From: Pseudoalteromonas piscicida | GTDB lineage: Bacteria; Pseudomonadota; Gammaproteobacteria; Enterobacterales; Alteromonadaceae | Reading direction: 5' to 3' | DNA: 64,000 bases | Assembly (NCBI RefSeq): GCF_000238315.3 | Contig: NZ_CP011924.1 | Span: 3,121,001-3,185,000, forward strand | Shown here: positions 27,628 to 35,877 of the stretch, piece by piece | How the letters are laid out: every line of letters starts with the position of its first letter | Position numbering within the stretch: the first letter of the stretch is position 1 | Program-made: the position numbers and the translations under genes | Notes under the pieces: model-generated | The model's database searches: none | What the model saw: the letters and a program-made list of their open reading frames with translations, nothing else | What the model was told of the DNA's origin: nothing

Positions 27628-28732
27628 TAGTTAAAGGCGCTCTTCCCAACTCAGTTAACACGCTTCGATATACCGACAAGTTGCCTTCCGCCATCACCTC
27701 AATGGCAAATTCACTGCACATTTTAGCGCGGCCTTTACGGCCCATTTGCTCTCGTAAAATCGGGTCCTGCAATAAGCGATTAAGATCTTGGGTAAACTGA
27801 ACTTGATTACCAACCGGAGCAAGTAATCCGGTTTCATTGTGCGCAACCGCTTCAGGAATGCCGCCAGCAGCAAAGCCCACTACAGGCACACCAGATGCGC
27901 TGCTTTGTAATAACACTACGCCTAGCCCTTCCATCGATGCTGGATGTGCAACGATATCAACCGCCGGTAAGATACGCGCTACGTCTTGTCGAAATCCCAC
28001 CAGCTGGACAATTTTTTGCAGCCCCAGTTCATCTATACGTGCCTGATACTGTTGCTGCTTTGGCCCTCGACCAAACAGTAATACGCGCAAATTAGGATGC
28101 TCAACAATGAGTTTTTTGGCTGCACGCATGATCACATCCTGCCCTTTACGCTCTATCAGTTGCGCAAAATTAGCCACAACCAAAGCATTTTGTGGCAGTT
28201 CAAACTCATCAAGCAGCCATTGCCGCTCCGCGCTACTTGGTGCAAAGCGCTGGGTGTCGACTGCACTGTGGACTAACTTTACTTGCTCAGAGGCGACACC
28301 TTGTGAGAGTAATACTTGGCGGATCCCCTCTGAAATAGCGATCACTTTATCGTAGGCTGGGTATTTTAATTTTGACCACCAGCGTGGCTCGGTGTTGTCG
28401 ACTCGCCTCGATAAAATAACAGGAACATTAAGCGACTTCGCGGCAAGCAATCCCCAAGTATCAACCCCTCGACGGCTGTGAATATGAACACAATCAGGCC
28501 GATGATGAGCAATAGCCCTTCGTAAACGCAACCATTGCATGACATCGAGATCGCCTGCCATTTTCACAGGCTCCACAACAACTTGCTTATCAACTGCTGC
28601 AATCATTTCACTATTAGGCGGGCAAACTAGTACGTTCTCAATTCCCTTTTGCTGCAACGCTTGGGTTAAATATACCACTTGTTGTGCGCCGCCATATAAG
28701 TGACGGCCCGCTTCAATATGCAGAACTTTCAT
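27617..28732 (-). CDS. GT4-family glycosyltransferase, LPS core type
   Basis: The start is ATG 28732 (MKVLHIEAGRHLYGGAQQVV), overlapping the heptosyltransferase stop by 4 bp; an upstream ATG 18 codons earlier lies inside that gene. About 371 aa with a two-lobe GT-B fold. The glycine-rich N-terminal loop (LYGGAQ) and the C-terminal EGLGVVLLQSSASGVPVVG are seen. The second Glu of the usual E-x7-E motif is Gln here, which may affect donor binding or reflect a subfamily. It probably adds a sugar to the LPS core as part of the Kdo-heptose operon. The last residues (LTRAC) and stop come from the adjoining MITE, so the natural C-terminus has been replaced. Confidence 0.85.
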   Translation of the reverse strand: MKVLHIEAGRHLYGGAQQVVYLTQALQQKGIENVLVCPPNSEMIAAVDKQVVVEPVKMAGDLDVMQWLRLRRAIAHHRPDCVHIHSRRGVDTWGLLAAKSLNVPVILSRRVDNTEPRWWSKLKYPAYDKVIAISEGIRQVLLSQGVASEQVKLVHSAVDTQRFAPSSAERQWLLDEFELPQNALVVANFAQLIERKGQDVIMRAAKKLIVEHPNLRVLLFGRGPKQQQYQARIDELGLQKIVQLVGFRQDVARILPAVDIVAHPASMEGLGVVLLQSSASGVPVVGFAAGGIPEAVAHNETGLLAPVGNQVQFTQDLNRLLQDPILREQMGRKGRAKMCSEFAIEVMAEGNLSVYRSVLTELGRAPLTRAC

Positions 28733-29886
28733 AGCACTTCTCCTAGTGCGCTCGACACTCTTTGTGGCGTGAGCCCCACCATACAATCAAAACGATCCTC
28801 ACAGGTTGGTCGGCGTTTGCACGGTGAGCAAGCAAGTTTATCGCTCAACACACGACCATTTGGATTGAAGGTGTTTTCATACGGCAAGGTTGAACCAAAC
28901 AATGCAATAACCGGGGTATGATGCACCATCGCCATATGCGTCAACCCAGTATCAACGCCAATCACGCCTTTTGCTCCCCGAATGATCTCGCTGCACTCAA
29001 GCAATGTCGTTTTCCCGGTTAGATTAATGATCCCCGGCATCTGTTTTTCTAAGCGCTCGCTATGCGCGATATCACTTGGTCCACCCAATATAATAATATG
29101 CGCACAAATAGACTGATTTACTTGTTTATACAACTCACGCCAATGCTCATCTACCCAGTGTTTCTGAGCTCTCGTTGTGAACGGGCAAAACACCACATAA
29201 GGTTGACCTTGAGTATGCTCCAATAGCAGTGCTTCTGTATGTTGTTGTGTCTCTTTCGAGGCAATGAGCGAGTATTGAAATGCCGCTTCTGGCGCACCAA
29301 AAAATGTCGCAGCAGCTCTGTATTCCGAGCTGATATCAGCAGACCAAGGCGAGGTCACTACCTTATTCATAAGCCACTGACTGCCCTCGCGACTATTGAT
29401 CCCAACCTTATATTGAGCGCCGCTAAGCCAAGCTAGCACGCCACTTTTAAGGAGTCCTTGGGCGTCGAGCACTAAGTCAAATTGTCGACTAGCCAACTGC
29501 TTTTTAAAGCTATTAACTAGCTTAAGTAGCGCTATGGTCCCCTGTGCTTTTCGCACTTTTTGCCACTCATTGCGAGGCCACAGGATCACCTCATCTAGCA
29601 GTGGATTTTGTTGTAGCAAGGTCGCGCCAGCAGGCTCTGCCAACCAGCTCAGTTTTGCCTCTGGATAACGTGCCTTTAGTGCAGAAATAAGGCCTGACGC
29701 CATCACGATATCACCAATGGCACTGAGCCGGACAATAAGGATATTGTTGTATTGCATTGTTATCTGATCACCATTGGATGTAATCGGGTACTATGAACTG
29801 GCCGTTGCGCCTGCTTTAACTGATATAAAACTTGCAATGTGGTTTTGTGTAGTGCGCCATTATGCTTTGCGATAGCGGCTTGCCCA
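28530..29886. repeat. Tandem duplication unit 1 (1357 bp)
   Basis: This segment is repeated directly at 29887-31243. The two encoded heptosyltransferases are identical over 342 residues, and the flanking fragments match wherever I compared them. Left edge CGC|AACCATTGC and right edge GCCCA|GCCTG share no homology, so the event looks like illegitimate recombination. It contains the 5' part of the GT4 gene, the whole heptosyltransferase gene and the last 124 bp of the Kdo transferase gene. Confidence 0.95.
28729..29757 (-). CDS. GT9 LPS heptosyltransferase, copy 1
   Basis: 342 aa. The N-terminal motif ILIVRLSAIGDIVMASGLI is the GT9 signature. The C-terminal lobe has IILGGPSDIAHSERL and GVDTGLTHMAMVHHTPVIALFGST, the ADP-heptose-binding region. 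It would transfer L-glycero-D-manno-heptose onto the Kdo-lipid A core at the inner membrane. Its sequence is identical to the copy at 30086-31114 because of the tandem duplication. Here it is preceded by the chimeric ORF (2-bp gap) and overlaps the intact GT4 gene by 4 bp, so it is the copy that couples to GT4. I leave the symbol blank because WaaC-like and WaaF-like enzymes cannot be separated by eye. Confidence 0.9.
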   Translation of the reverse strand: MQYNNILIVRLSAIGDIVMASGLISALKARYPEAKLSWLAEPAGATLLQQNPLLDEVILWPRNEWQKVRKAQGTIALLKLVNSFKKQLASRQFDLVLDAQGLLKSGVLAWLSGAQYKVGINSREGSQWLMNKVVTSPWSADISSEYRAAATFFGAPEAAFQYSLIASKETQQHTEALLLEHTQGQPYVVFCPFTTRAQKHWVDEHWRELYKQVNQSICAHIIILGGPSDIAHSERLEKQMPGIINLTGKTTLLECSEIIRGAKGVIGVDTGLTHMAMVHHTPVIALFGSTLPYENTFNPNGRVLSDKLACSPCKRRPTCEDRFDCMVGLTPQRVSSALGEVL

Positions 29887-30089
29887 AACCATTGCATGAC
29901 ATCGAGATCGCCTGCCATTTTCACAGGCTCCACAACAACTTGCTTATCAACTGCTGCAATCATTTCACTATTAGGCGGGCAAACTAGTACGTTCTCAATT
30001 CCCTTTTGCTGCAACGCTTGGGTTAAATATACCACTTGTTGTGCGCCGCCATATAAGTGACGGCCCGCTTCAATATGCAGAACTTTCAT
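29760..30089 (-). pseudogene. Chimeric ORF: GT4 N-terminus fused to Kdo-transferase C-terminus
   Basis: It starts at MKVLHIEAG (ATG 30089), reads the first 68 residues of the GT4 protein up to DLDVMQW, then crosses the duplication junction at 29886/29887. It continues as FGQAAIAKHNGALHKTTLQ, the Kdo transferase C-terminal tail, which by chance is in frame. The result is a 109-aa hybrid with neither active site. It is a by-product of the 1357-bp duplication and probably has no function, though it may be translated. Confidence 0.9.
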
Positions 30090-31243
30090 AGCACTTCTCC
30101 TAGTGCGCTCGACACTCTTTGTGGCGTGAGCCCCACCATACAATCAAAACGATCCTCACAGGTTGGTCGGCGTTTGCACGGTGAGCAAGCAAGTTTATCG
30201 CTCAACACACGACCATTTGGATTGAAGGTGTTTTCATACGGCAAGGTTGAACCAAACAATGCAATAACCGGGGTATGATGCACCATCGCCATATGCGTCA
30301 ACCCAGTATCAACGCCAATCACGCCTTTTGCTCCCCGAATGATCTCGCTGCACTCAAGCAATGTCGTTTTCCCGGTTAGATTAATGATCCCCGGCATCTG
30401 TTTTTCTAAGCGCTCGCTATGCGCGATATCACTTGGTCCACCCAATATAATAATATGCGCACAAATAGACTGATTTACTTGTTTATACAACTCACGCCAA
30501 TGCTCATCTACCCAGTGTTTCTGAGCTCTCGTTGTGAACGGGCAAAACACCACATAAGGTTGACCTTGAGTATGCTCCAATAGCAGTGCTTCTGTATGTT
30601 GTTGTGTCTCTTTCGAGGCAATGAGCGAGTATTGAAATGCCGCTTCTGGCGCACCAAAAAATGTCGCAGCAGCTCTGTATTCCGAGCTGATATCAGCAGA
30701 CCAAGGCGAGGTCACTACCTTATTCATAAGCCACTGACTGCCCTCGCGACTATTGATCCCAACCTTATATTGAGCGCCGCTAAGCCAAGCTAGCACGCCA
30801 CTTTTAAGGAGTCCTTGGGCGTCGAGCACTAAGTCAAATTGTCGACTAGCCAACTGCTTTTTAAAGCTATTAACTAGCTTAAGTAGCGCTATGGTCCCCT
30901 GTGCTTTTCGCACTTTTTGCCACTCATTGCGAGGCCACAGGATCACCTCATCTAGCAGTGGATTTTGTTGTAGCAAGGTCGCGCCAGCAGGCTCTGCCAA
31001 CCAGCTCAGTTTTGCCTCTGGATAACGTGCCTTTAGTGCAGAAATAAGGCCTGACGCCATCACGATATCACCAATGGCACTGAGCCGGACAATAAGGATA
31101 TTGTTGTATTGCATTGTTATCTGATCACCATTGGATGTAATCGGGTACTATGAACTGGCCGTTGCGCCTGCTTTAACTGATATAAAACTTGCAATGTGGT
31201 TTTGTGTAGTGCGCCATTATGCTTTGCGATAGCGGCTTGCCCA
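29887..31243. repeat. Tandem duplication unit 2 (1357 bp)
   Basis: Direct copy of 28530-29886 at an exact 1357-bp offset. The junction at 29886/29887 fuses the 3' end of the Kdo transferase gene to the 5' part of the GT4 gene. Unit 2 contains the heptosyltransferase copy attached to the intact Kdo transferase gene. Confidence 0.95.
30086..31114 (-). CDS. GT9 LPS heptosyltransferase, copy 2
   Basis: Identical in sequence to the copy at 28729-29757. This copy directly follows the intact Kdo transferase (2-bp gap between 31117 and 31114), so it is in the ancestral upstream position, while the other copy keeps the ancestral downstream neighbour. The two copies would double gene dosage of this core step unless one is lost by recombination. 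The motifs are the GT9 VRLSAIGD start and the GVDTGLTH loop. An adjacent Cys-containing segment near the C-terminus (CSPCKRRPTCEDRFDC) could bind a metal or form disulfides and occurs in related family members. Confidence 0.9.
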   Translation of the reverse strand: MQYNNILIVRLSAIGDIVMASGLISALKARYPEAKLSWLAEPAGATLLQQNPLLDEVILWPRNEWQKVRKAQGTIALLKLVNSFKKQLASRQFDLVLDAQGLLKSGVLAWLSGAQYKVGINSREGSQWLMNKVVTSPWSADISSEYRAAATFFGAPEAAFQYSLIASKETQQHTEALLLEHTQGQPYVVFCPFTTRAQKHWVDEHWRELYKQVNQSICAHIIILGGPSDIAHSERLEKQMPGIINLTGKTTLLECSEIIRGAKGVIGVDTGLTHMAMVHHTPVIALFGSTLPYENTFNPNGRVLSDKLACSPCKRRPTCEDRFDCMVGLTPQRVSSALGEVL

Positions 31244-32469
31244 GCCTGTATTTGTTGCACTGTTGCAGCACTATTTTGCCAAAAGCCGATGACTTCTTTA
31301 GCTATTTGCTGTGGTTCGTTACCCTCAACAAGTGCACCAGCTTGACTCAGCGGCGCACATATATCTTCACAATTTCGTCGACTACTTCCCATTACGACGG
31401 CAGCCCCTTGGACAATGGCTTCGGCAGGATTATGACCACCGAGCTTAACTAACGAGCCCCCGATAAAGGCAACATGGGCATCACGATAAGACGCAAATAA
31501 TTTGCCCATCGTATCGAGCAGGTACACTTGCGTATTTGCCGCTAGTGTTGGCGTGTGCGAGTAACGCTGACAGCTCAGCCCGCTTGCTTGCAGCAGCCAC
31601 CATACCTCATCAAATCTTTCAGGATGACGCGGTGCGATAATTAGCTGAGCCGCTGGATTTTGCTGTAACAACTGTTTGTGCGCTGCGACCACCGCTAGTT
31701 CTTCGGTGTCATGCGTGCTCCCCGCAATCCATGTCAGCTGAGAGGACTTTTGCGTTGGGTCGGCGTATTTGAGTTCTGGCCAATCGTACTTGATATTACC
31801 GCACATCATCAGTTTTTCTGGTGGTACACCCAACTCGCGAAAAGCTTGATAACTTAGCTCGCTTTGCGGCAGGATTTTATGCACCTTGGACACCGTAAAG
31901 GTAAAAAGACCCAACATTTTGGCATAGCGATTTTTTGATCTGTCGGTCATGCGGGCATTTACCAGCATCACTCGACTGCCTTGGTTGCGCGACTGACGGA
32001 TAAGATTAGGCCACCACTCCATCTCAACCGACATGGTCAATACCGGATTAAAATGCGTCAAAAACGCACCAACTGTCAATTGAAAGTCCAGTGGCAAATA
32101 GGTGTGAATGACTTGCTCCCCCCAGTTGCGCTCAATATAGTTGGAACCCGCAACCGTGGTACAAGTAAAAACAATGGGTAAATGAGGATGCTGTTTACGC
32201 AGCTCAGGAATAAGTTTAGCAATGGCGGCGCATTCACCAACGGAGACGCCATGTAAATGAATACAGGCAGGTAAACGCTTACAATCGTAGACACCTAAGC
32301 GCTGTAAAAAGTGCCTTTTATAACCCGGTTTACGTAGCCATTTTTTTAATAAGATCAGTGCAATCAAAGGTAAACACAACAACAGGATATTGTTATAAAC
32401 ACCAATCCAAAGTGAATTAGCTGATCTTCCACGAAGACGATAGGTTGTCTTAACCTTAGCCATAGCCAC
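31117..32469 (-). CDS. waaA: 3-deoxy-D-manno-octulosonic acid transferase
   Basis: 450 aa, slightly longer than the usual 420-430 because of a 22-residue N-terminal extension before the membrane anchor (NNILLLCLPLIALILL). The conserved PGYKRHFLQRLG, HGVSVGECAA (catalytic Glu), MSVEMEWWPNLI and GGSLVKLGGHNPAEA motifs mark a Kdo transferase of the GT30 family. It transfers Kdo from CMP-Kdo to lipid IVA on the inner face of the inner membrane. It is the first gene of the core operon reading toward lower coordinates. The last 124 bp (from 31243 down) belong to duplication unit 2; the gene itself is intact. Confidence 0.93.
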   Translation of the reverse strand: MAMAKVKTTYRLRGRSANSLWIGVYNNILLLCLPLIALILLKKWLRKPGYKRHFLQRLGVYDCKRLPACIHLHGVSVGECAAIAKLIPELRKQHPHLPIVFTCTTVAGSNYIERNWGEQVIHTYLPLDFQLTVGAFLTHFNPVLTMSVEMEWWPNLIRQSRNQGSRVMLVNARMTDRSKNRYAKMLGLFTFTVSKVHKILPQSELSYQAFRELGVPPEKLMMCGNIKYDWPELKYADPTQKSSQLTWIAGSTHDTEELAVVAAHKQLLQQNPAAQLIIAPRHPERFDEVWWLLQASGLSCQRYSHTPTLAANTQVYLLDTMGKLFASYRDAHVAFIGGSLVKLGGHNPAEAIVQGAAVVMGSSRRNCEDICAPLSQAGALVEGNEPQQIAKEVIGFWQNSAATVQQIQAGQAAIAKHNGALHKTTLQVLYQLKQAQRPVHSTRLHPMVIR

Positions 32470-32559
32470 ACCTTGTTATTCAAGCCTGAATTAACCCCAG
32501 TGTAACTATGGTTTTTGACACTAAATTGACAGTGGTAAGCCAAGTAAAGATTCTGACAG

Positions 32560-32690
32560 AAATTGTGTGACAAGTTGAGACTTACTAGCACCTAGCGCTT
32601 ACGAATGCCGACTTCTTAGCACGCTTTGCTGCCCTCGGCGACATATTCACACCATTCAAAACCAGAAATGATCGTGCCGACATTAACGAT
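32560..32690 (-). pseudogene. Remnant of an FtsX/MacB-type permease gene
   Basis: The stretch TGTGACAAGTTGAGACTTAC, then CACCTAGCGC and TTAGCACGCTTTGC, closely matches 34190-34260 inside the permease gene. That part encodes the AKRAKEVGVRKALGASKTQL region. The rest is missing and the frame is damaged (GCGCTTACG against GCGCTTTACG, one base lost). It is a 120-130 bp fossil of a second permease copy between the LPS and ABC operons. Confidence 0.65.
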
Positions 32691-32713
32691 GAACACATCA
32701 AGAAATAAATGAT

Positions 32714-32736
32714 AAAAGCGGCCTAAGTTAGGCCGC
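32714..32736 (-). terminator. Terminator of the ABC export operon
   Basis: GCGGCC-TAAGTTA-GGCCGC forms a 6-bp GC stem (plus possible extension) and on the minus strand is followed by TTTTATCATTT. It lies about 30 bp after the permease stop at 32764. Confidence 0.8.
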
Positions 32737-32763
32737 AATTTCTTGAGTGATTACCAATTTAAT

Positions 32764-35157
32764 TTACTCATATCGCAAGATTAGCGACGGACGTGTACTC
32801 GCGGCTTTAAACGCAAGTGTAGCAACGGTGAGCCATGTGATCCCCGCAACAGCTAATGCTGCGACTCCATATACCCACACAGCTTGCTCGATGCGGTCAT
32901 TAAAATTAGCAAGCCAATCACCAACAAGCCAATAGGTTACCGGATAAGCTATGGCGATACTGATTCCCACCAAAGTCAGGAACTCTTTTGCTAAGATATT
33001 CACAATGCTTAACCGTGATGCACCTAGAACTTTGCGCACAGCCACTTCTTTTTGGCGACGAACCGTTGCAAAAGATGCCAAGCCAAAAGTGCCCAAGCAC
33101 GTCAGGAATACCGCAAGGCCGGTAAAGATCAACACAACTAAAGAGACTCGTTCATCACCACGCAGAACCGCTTTATAATTATCAGACATAAGGCTGATAT
33201 TCGGTTCATAAAGGTTGGCGTTCTTAGCAAGAATATCAGTCACCTGCTCTTGCACGTAGGCAATGTTTTGAGCACTTACCGTCATTATTATTTCGCCCGC
33301 TGTACTTTGGCTAAATCCGCACAGGAAGATGATATTAGAGTTCGCGTCTTGGGCATTACCCACTTTTACATCAGCTACAACTCCCACAACTCGCATATTC
33401 AAGCCAAAGCCTTTATCCAAAATGGTTTGTCCAATGATATCTTGATAATTTGAGTAACCAGCCTGCTTTGCAACTGTTTCAGTTATGATCGCCCCAACGT
33501 TAGTACTGTTACCATCTTGAGACGCCCAATCTGCAGCGTATGTGCGGCTAAAATCACGCCCTGCTAATAATGTCAGCCCCAACCCTTCGACTAAATCAAA
33601 GCCTGCACCAATAGTCGGTGTTATCCCCTCTGATTGCTCTCCATTTGGCCACGTTGGTGACACACTGCTATTGATTGATACTGTCAGTTTCGTATCGATT
33701 ACATTCAGGGCTTCAACACCATCTATTGCTGTAAGCCTATTCATTAGCGCTGTTGGCTCTTTCGAGAAAATAGACGATGCAGGTATATCTGAAACCACAA
33801 CACGTTGTTCAGTCTCATACCCCAGAGGTAAGCTTTGCAAGTGTTTAAGTTGCTGCTGTAGTGTTACCGATGCAATGATCAAAGCGATTGATAAAGCAGC
33901 TTGAAAAGTTAGTAGGCTTTTACGTACAAAGATTGCTGTATTACCCCTTTGCAAATCGCCACTAAGCACTCGCTTCGCACTGAAAGATGAAATAAACAAC
34001 GCAGGATATAAACCAGCGCCAACACCAACGACAATTGCTACACCCAAGACGACAACACTAAACATCGACATATAGTCAATAAACAGCGCTCTATCTACAA
34101 GTTGATTAAAGCTTGGTAAAAATAGCTCTACTAAGACACAGGCAATAATCATTGATAATAAAGATACCAATACTGACTCAGCCAAAAACTGTGTGACCAA
34201 TTGAGTCTTACTTGCCCCTAGCGCTTTACGCACACCCACCTCTTTAGCACGCTTTGCCGACTGGGCAACCGTCATATTAATGAAGTTAAAGCCTGCAATC
34301 AGGATAAGCAGTACACTCAGTCCAGCGCAAATCACGACAACTTGCTCCGTTCCTCCTGATTTCATCTCAAATGGTGACTTTGCTGTGAGATGAAGATCAC
34401 GCAATGGATGTAACTCGATCGCGAGCTTACCTTTCATCGGGCCATAAAAGTATTTATCAGTAAATATTTGCTCAAGCGCCGCTACATCTGTATTTTCAGC
34501 AAGTTTAAGATAAACGTAACTGGAGTTGATGTCTAAATTAGATAGGTCATGTTCAACATAAACTAAGCTTTTGAATGAAAAGTGCGTATTTTCGGGTAAA
34601 TCCTTAAATACGGCCTTCACGGTGTATTGGCCGCCTTTGAAGTCAAGTGTTTCACCTTCAATATTAGTTGTGCCAAAAATTCGCAACGCTTCAGACTCAT
34701 TTAACGCGATACCATTTGGTACGCTCAACGCATTGCTCAAGTCGCCAGCTAGCGTATCAATGTTGATGAAGTCTTGGATATTTGGAGTAGCTCCCAGTAC
34801 CTCTGTTAATTTGTAGCCTTGACCATTATGCTGTACGTCTGTTTCAGCTTGATTTGTCCAATCTACTTTAGTGAGTGCAAATACAGACTCAATCTGACTG
34901 TATTGCTCCATCTCTTTTGCACGAGCAAAGTTAGAAATTGGCACCACCGCTAAGCCAAGCTTAGTGTAGTCCTGACCGATACGATAAATTTGCTCAGCGT
35001 CTGGTTGTTGGCTGTCATAAGAGAGCTCATTTCGAGCAAAAGACGCTACCAAAATTGCGGCAGCAAGGCCAACGCTAAGACCTACAACATTCAATATAAA
35101 ATGTTGCTTTTGCTGCTTAAAGGAGCGTAAAGCTGTAATTAAATAATTGGCTATCAT
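32764..35157 (-). CDS. MacB-like ABC permease with two FtsX domains
   Basis: 797 aa. The architecture is TM1 (about 18-42), a periplasmic MacB-type domain, an FtsX block of three TMs (about 275-380), a further TM near 420, a second periplasmic domain, and a second three-TM FtsX block (about 675-790). Both FtsX blocks carry the AKRAKEVGVRKALGAS-type coupling helix (second copy RRQKEVAVRKVLGAS). It is a duplicated type VII ABC permease without a fused ATPase. It is the last gene of a HlyD-type adaptor/ATPase/permease operon with 2-bp gaps, so the complex is a MacAB-like tripartite exporter. The substrate is unknown; peptides, lipids or siderophores are possibilities. Confidence 0.92.
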   Translation of the reverse strand: MIANYLITALRSFKQQKQHFILNVVGLSVGLAAAILVASFARNELSYDSQQPDAEQIYRIGQDYTKLGLAVVPISNFARAKEMEQYSQIESVFALTKVDWTNQAETDVQHNGQGYKLTEVLGATPNIQDFINIDTLAGDLSNALSVPNGIALNESEALRIFGTTNIEGETLDFKGGQYTVKAVFKDLPENTHFSFKSLVYVEHDLSNLDINSSYVYLKLAENTDVAALEQIFTDKYFYGPMKGKLAIELHPLRDLHLTAKSPFEMKSGGTEQVVVICAGLSVLLILIAGFNFINMTVAQSAKRAKEVGVRKALGASKTQLVTQFLAESVLVSLLSMIIACVLVELFLPSFNQLVDRALFIDYMSMFSVVVLGVAIVVGVGAGLYPALFISSFSAKRVLSGDLQRGNTAIFVRKSLLTFQAALSIALIIASVTLQQQLKHLQSLPLGYETEQRVVVSDIPASSIFSKEPTALMNRLTAIDGVEALNVIDTKLTVSINSSVSPTWPNGEQSEGITPTIGAGFDLVEGLGLTLLAGRDFSRTYAADWASQDGNSTNVGAIITETVAKQAGYSNYQDIIGQTILDKGFGLNMRVVGVVADVKVGNAQDANSNIIFLCGFSQSTAGEIIMTVSAQNIAYVQEQVTDILAKNANLYEPNISLMSDNYKAVLRGDERVSLVVLIFTGLAVFLTCLGTFGLASFATVRRQKEVAVRKVLGASRLSIVNILAKEFLTLVGISIAIAYPVTYWLVGDWLANFNDRIEQAVWVYGVAALAVAGITWLTVATLAFKAASTRPSLILRYE

Positions 35158-35159
35158 AA

Positions 35160-35867
35160 TTAGGCCACCTCACTATCTGGAATTTGAACGGCGGTATTTG
35201 CCTTATCCAACATGACTTGACCATCTAATAATCGCACTAACCTATCTGCATAGGTTCCCTCTTTTTCAGAGTGAGTAACCATGATCACGGTGGTGCCTTC
35301 TTTGTTCAATTCACGCAACATTGTCATTACTTCTTCACCATTTTTGGAATCCAAGTTCCCTGTTGGTTCATCCGCTAAAATAAGTTTAGGGTTGATAACC
35401 AAAGCTCGTGCTACCGCGACACGCTGCTGCTGACCGCCGGACAGTTGCTGCGGTAGGTGATCCGCGCGGTGATCAATGGCAACGCGCTTTAAAATCTGCT
35501 CTACACGCTGTTTGCGTTCACTTTTAGAGATATTTTGGTACTGCAGCGGTAGTTCGACATTTTCAAATACCGTCAGCTCGTCAATCAGGTTAAAGCTTTG
35601 AAATACGAAACCGATTGACGCTTTACGTAACTGTGATAGCTGCTTCTCGGTGTAGCCCGCAATGTCAGTACCTGCAAACTCGAACTGACCAGAAGACGGA
35701 GAGTCCAGCATTCCAAGAATTGAAAGCAAGGTAGATTTACCACAGCCTGACGGTCCCATGATTGCAACAAACTCACCCTCATTAACAGTTAAATTAATAT
35801 CGTTTAGCGCAGTAGTTTCAACGTCTTGAGTGCGGAATACTCGGTTTAGGTTAGTTAGTTTTATCAT
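35160..35867 (-). CDS. ABC transporter ATPase, MacB/LolD type
   Basis: 235 aa. Walker A GPSGCGKST (about 39-47), Q-loop FQSFNLIDELTV, signature LSGGQQQRVAVARAL (about 142) and Walker B LILADEPTGNLDS are all intact. The size and DEPTGNLD sequence place it with LolD/MacB ATPases. It energises the adjacent FtsX-type permease. It lies 10 bp from the adaptor gene and 2 bp from the permease gene, so all three are co-transcribed. It should be cytoplasmic and dimeric on the membrane. Confidence 0.95.
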   Translation of the reverse strand: MIKLTNLNRVFRTQDVETTALNDINLTVNEGEFVAIMGPSGCGKSTLLSILGMLDSPSSGQFEFAGTDIAGYTEKQLSQLRKASIGFVFQSFNLIDELTVFENVELPLQYQNISKSERKQRVEQILKRVAIDHRADHLPQQLSGGQQQRVAVARALVINPKLILADEPTGNLDSKNGEEVMTMLRELNKEGTTVIMVTHSEKEGTYADRLVRLLDGQVMLDKANTAVQIPDSEVA

Positions 35868-35877
35868 TGTAATATCC

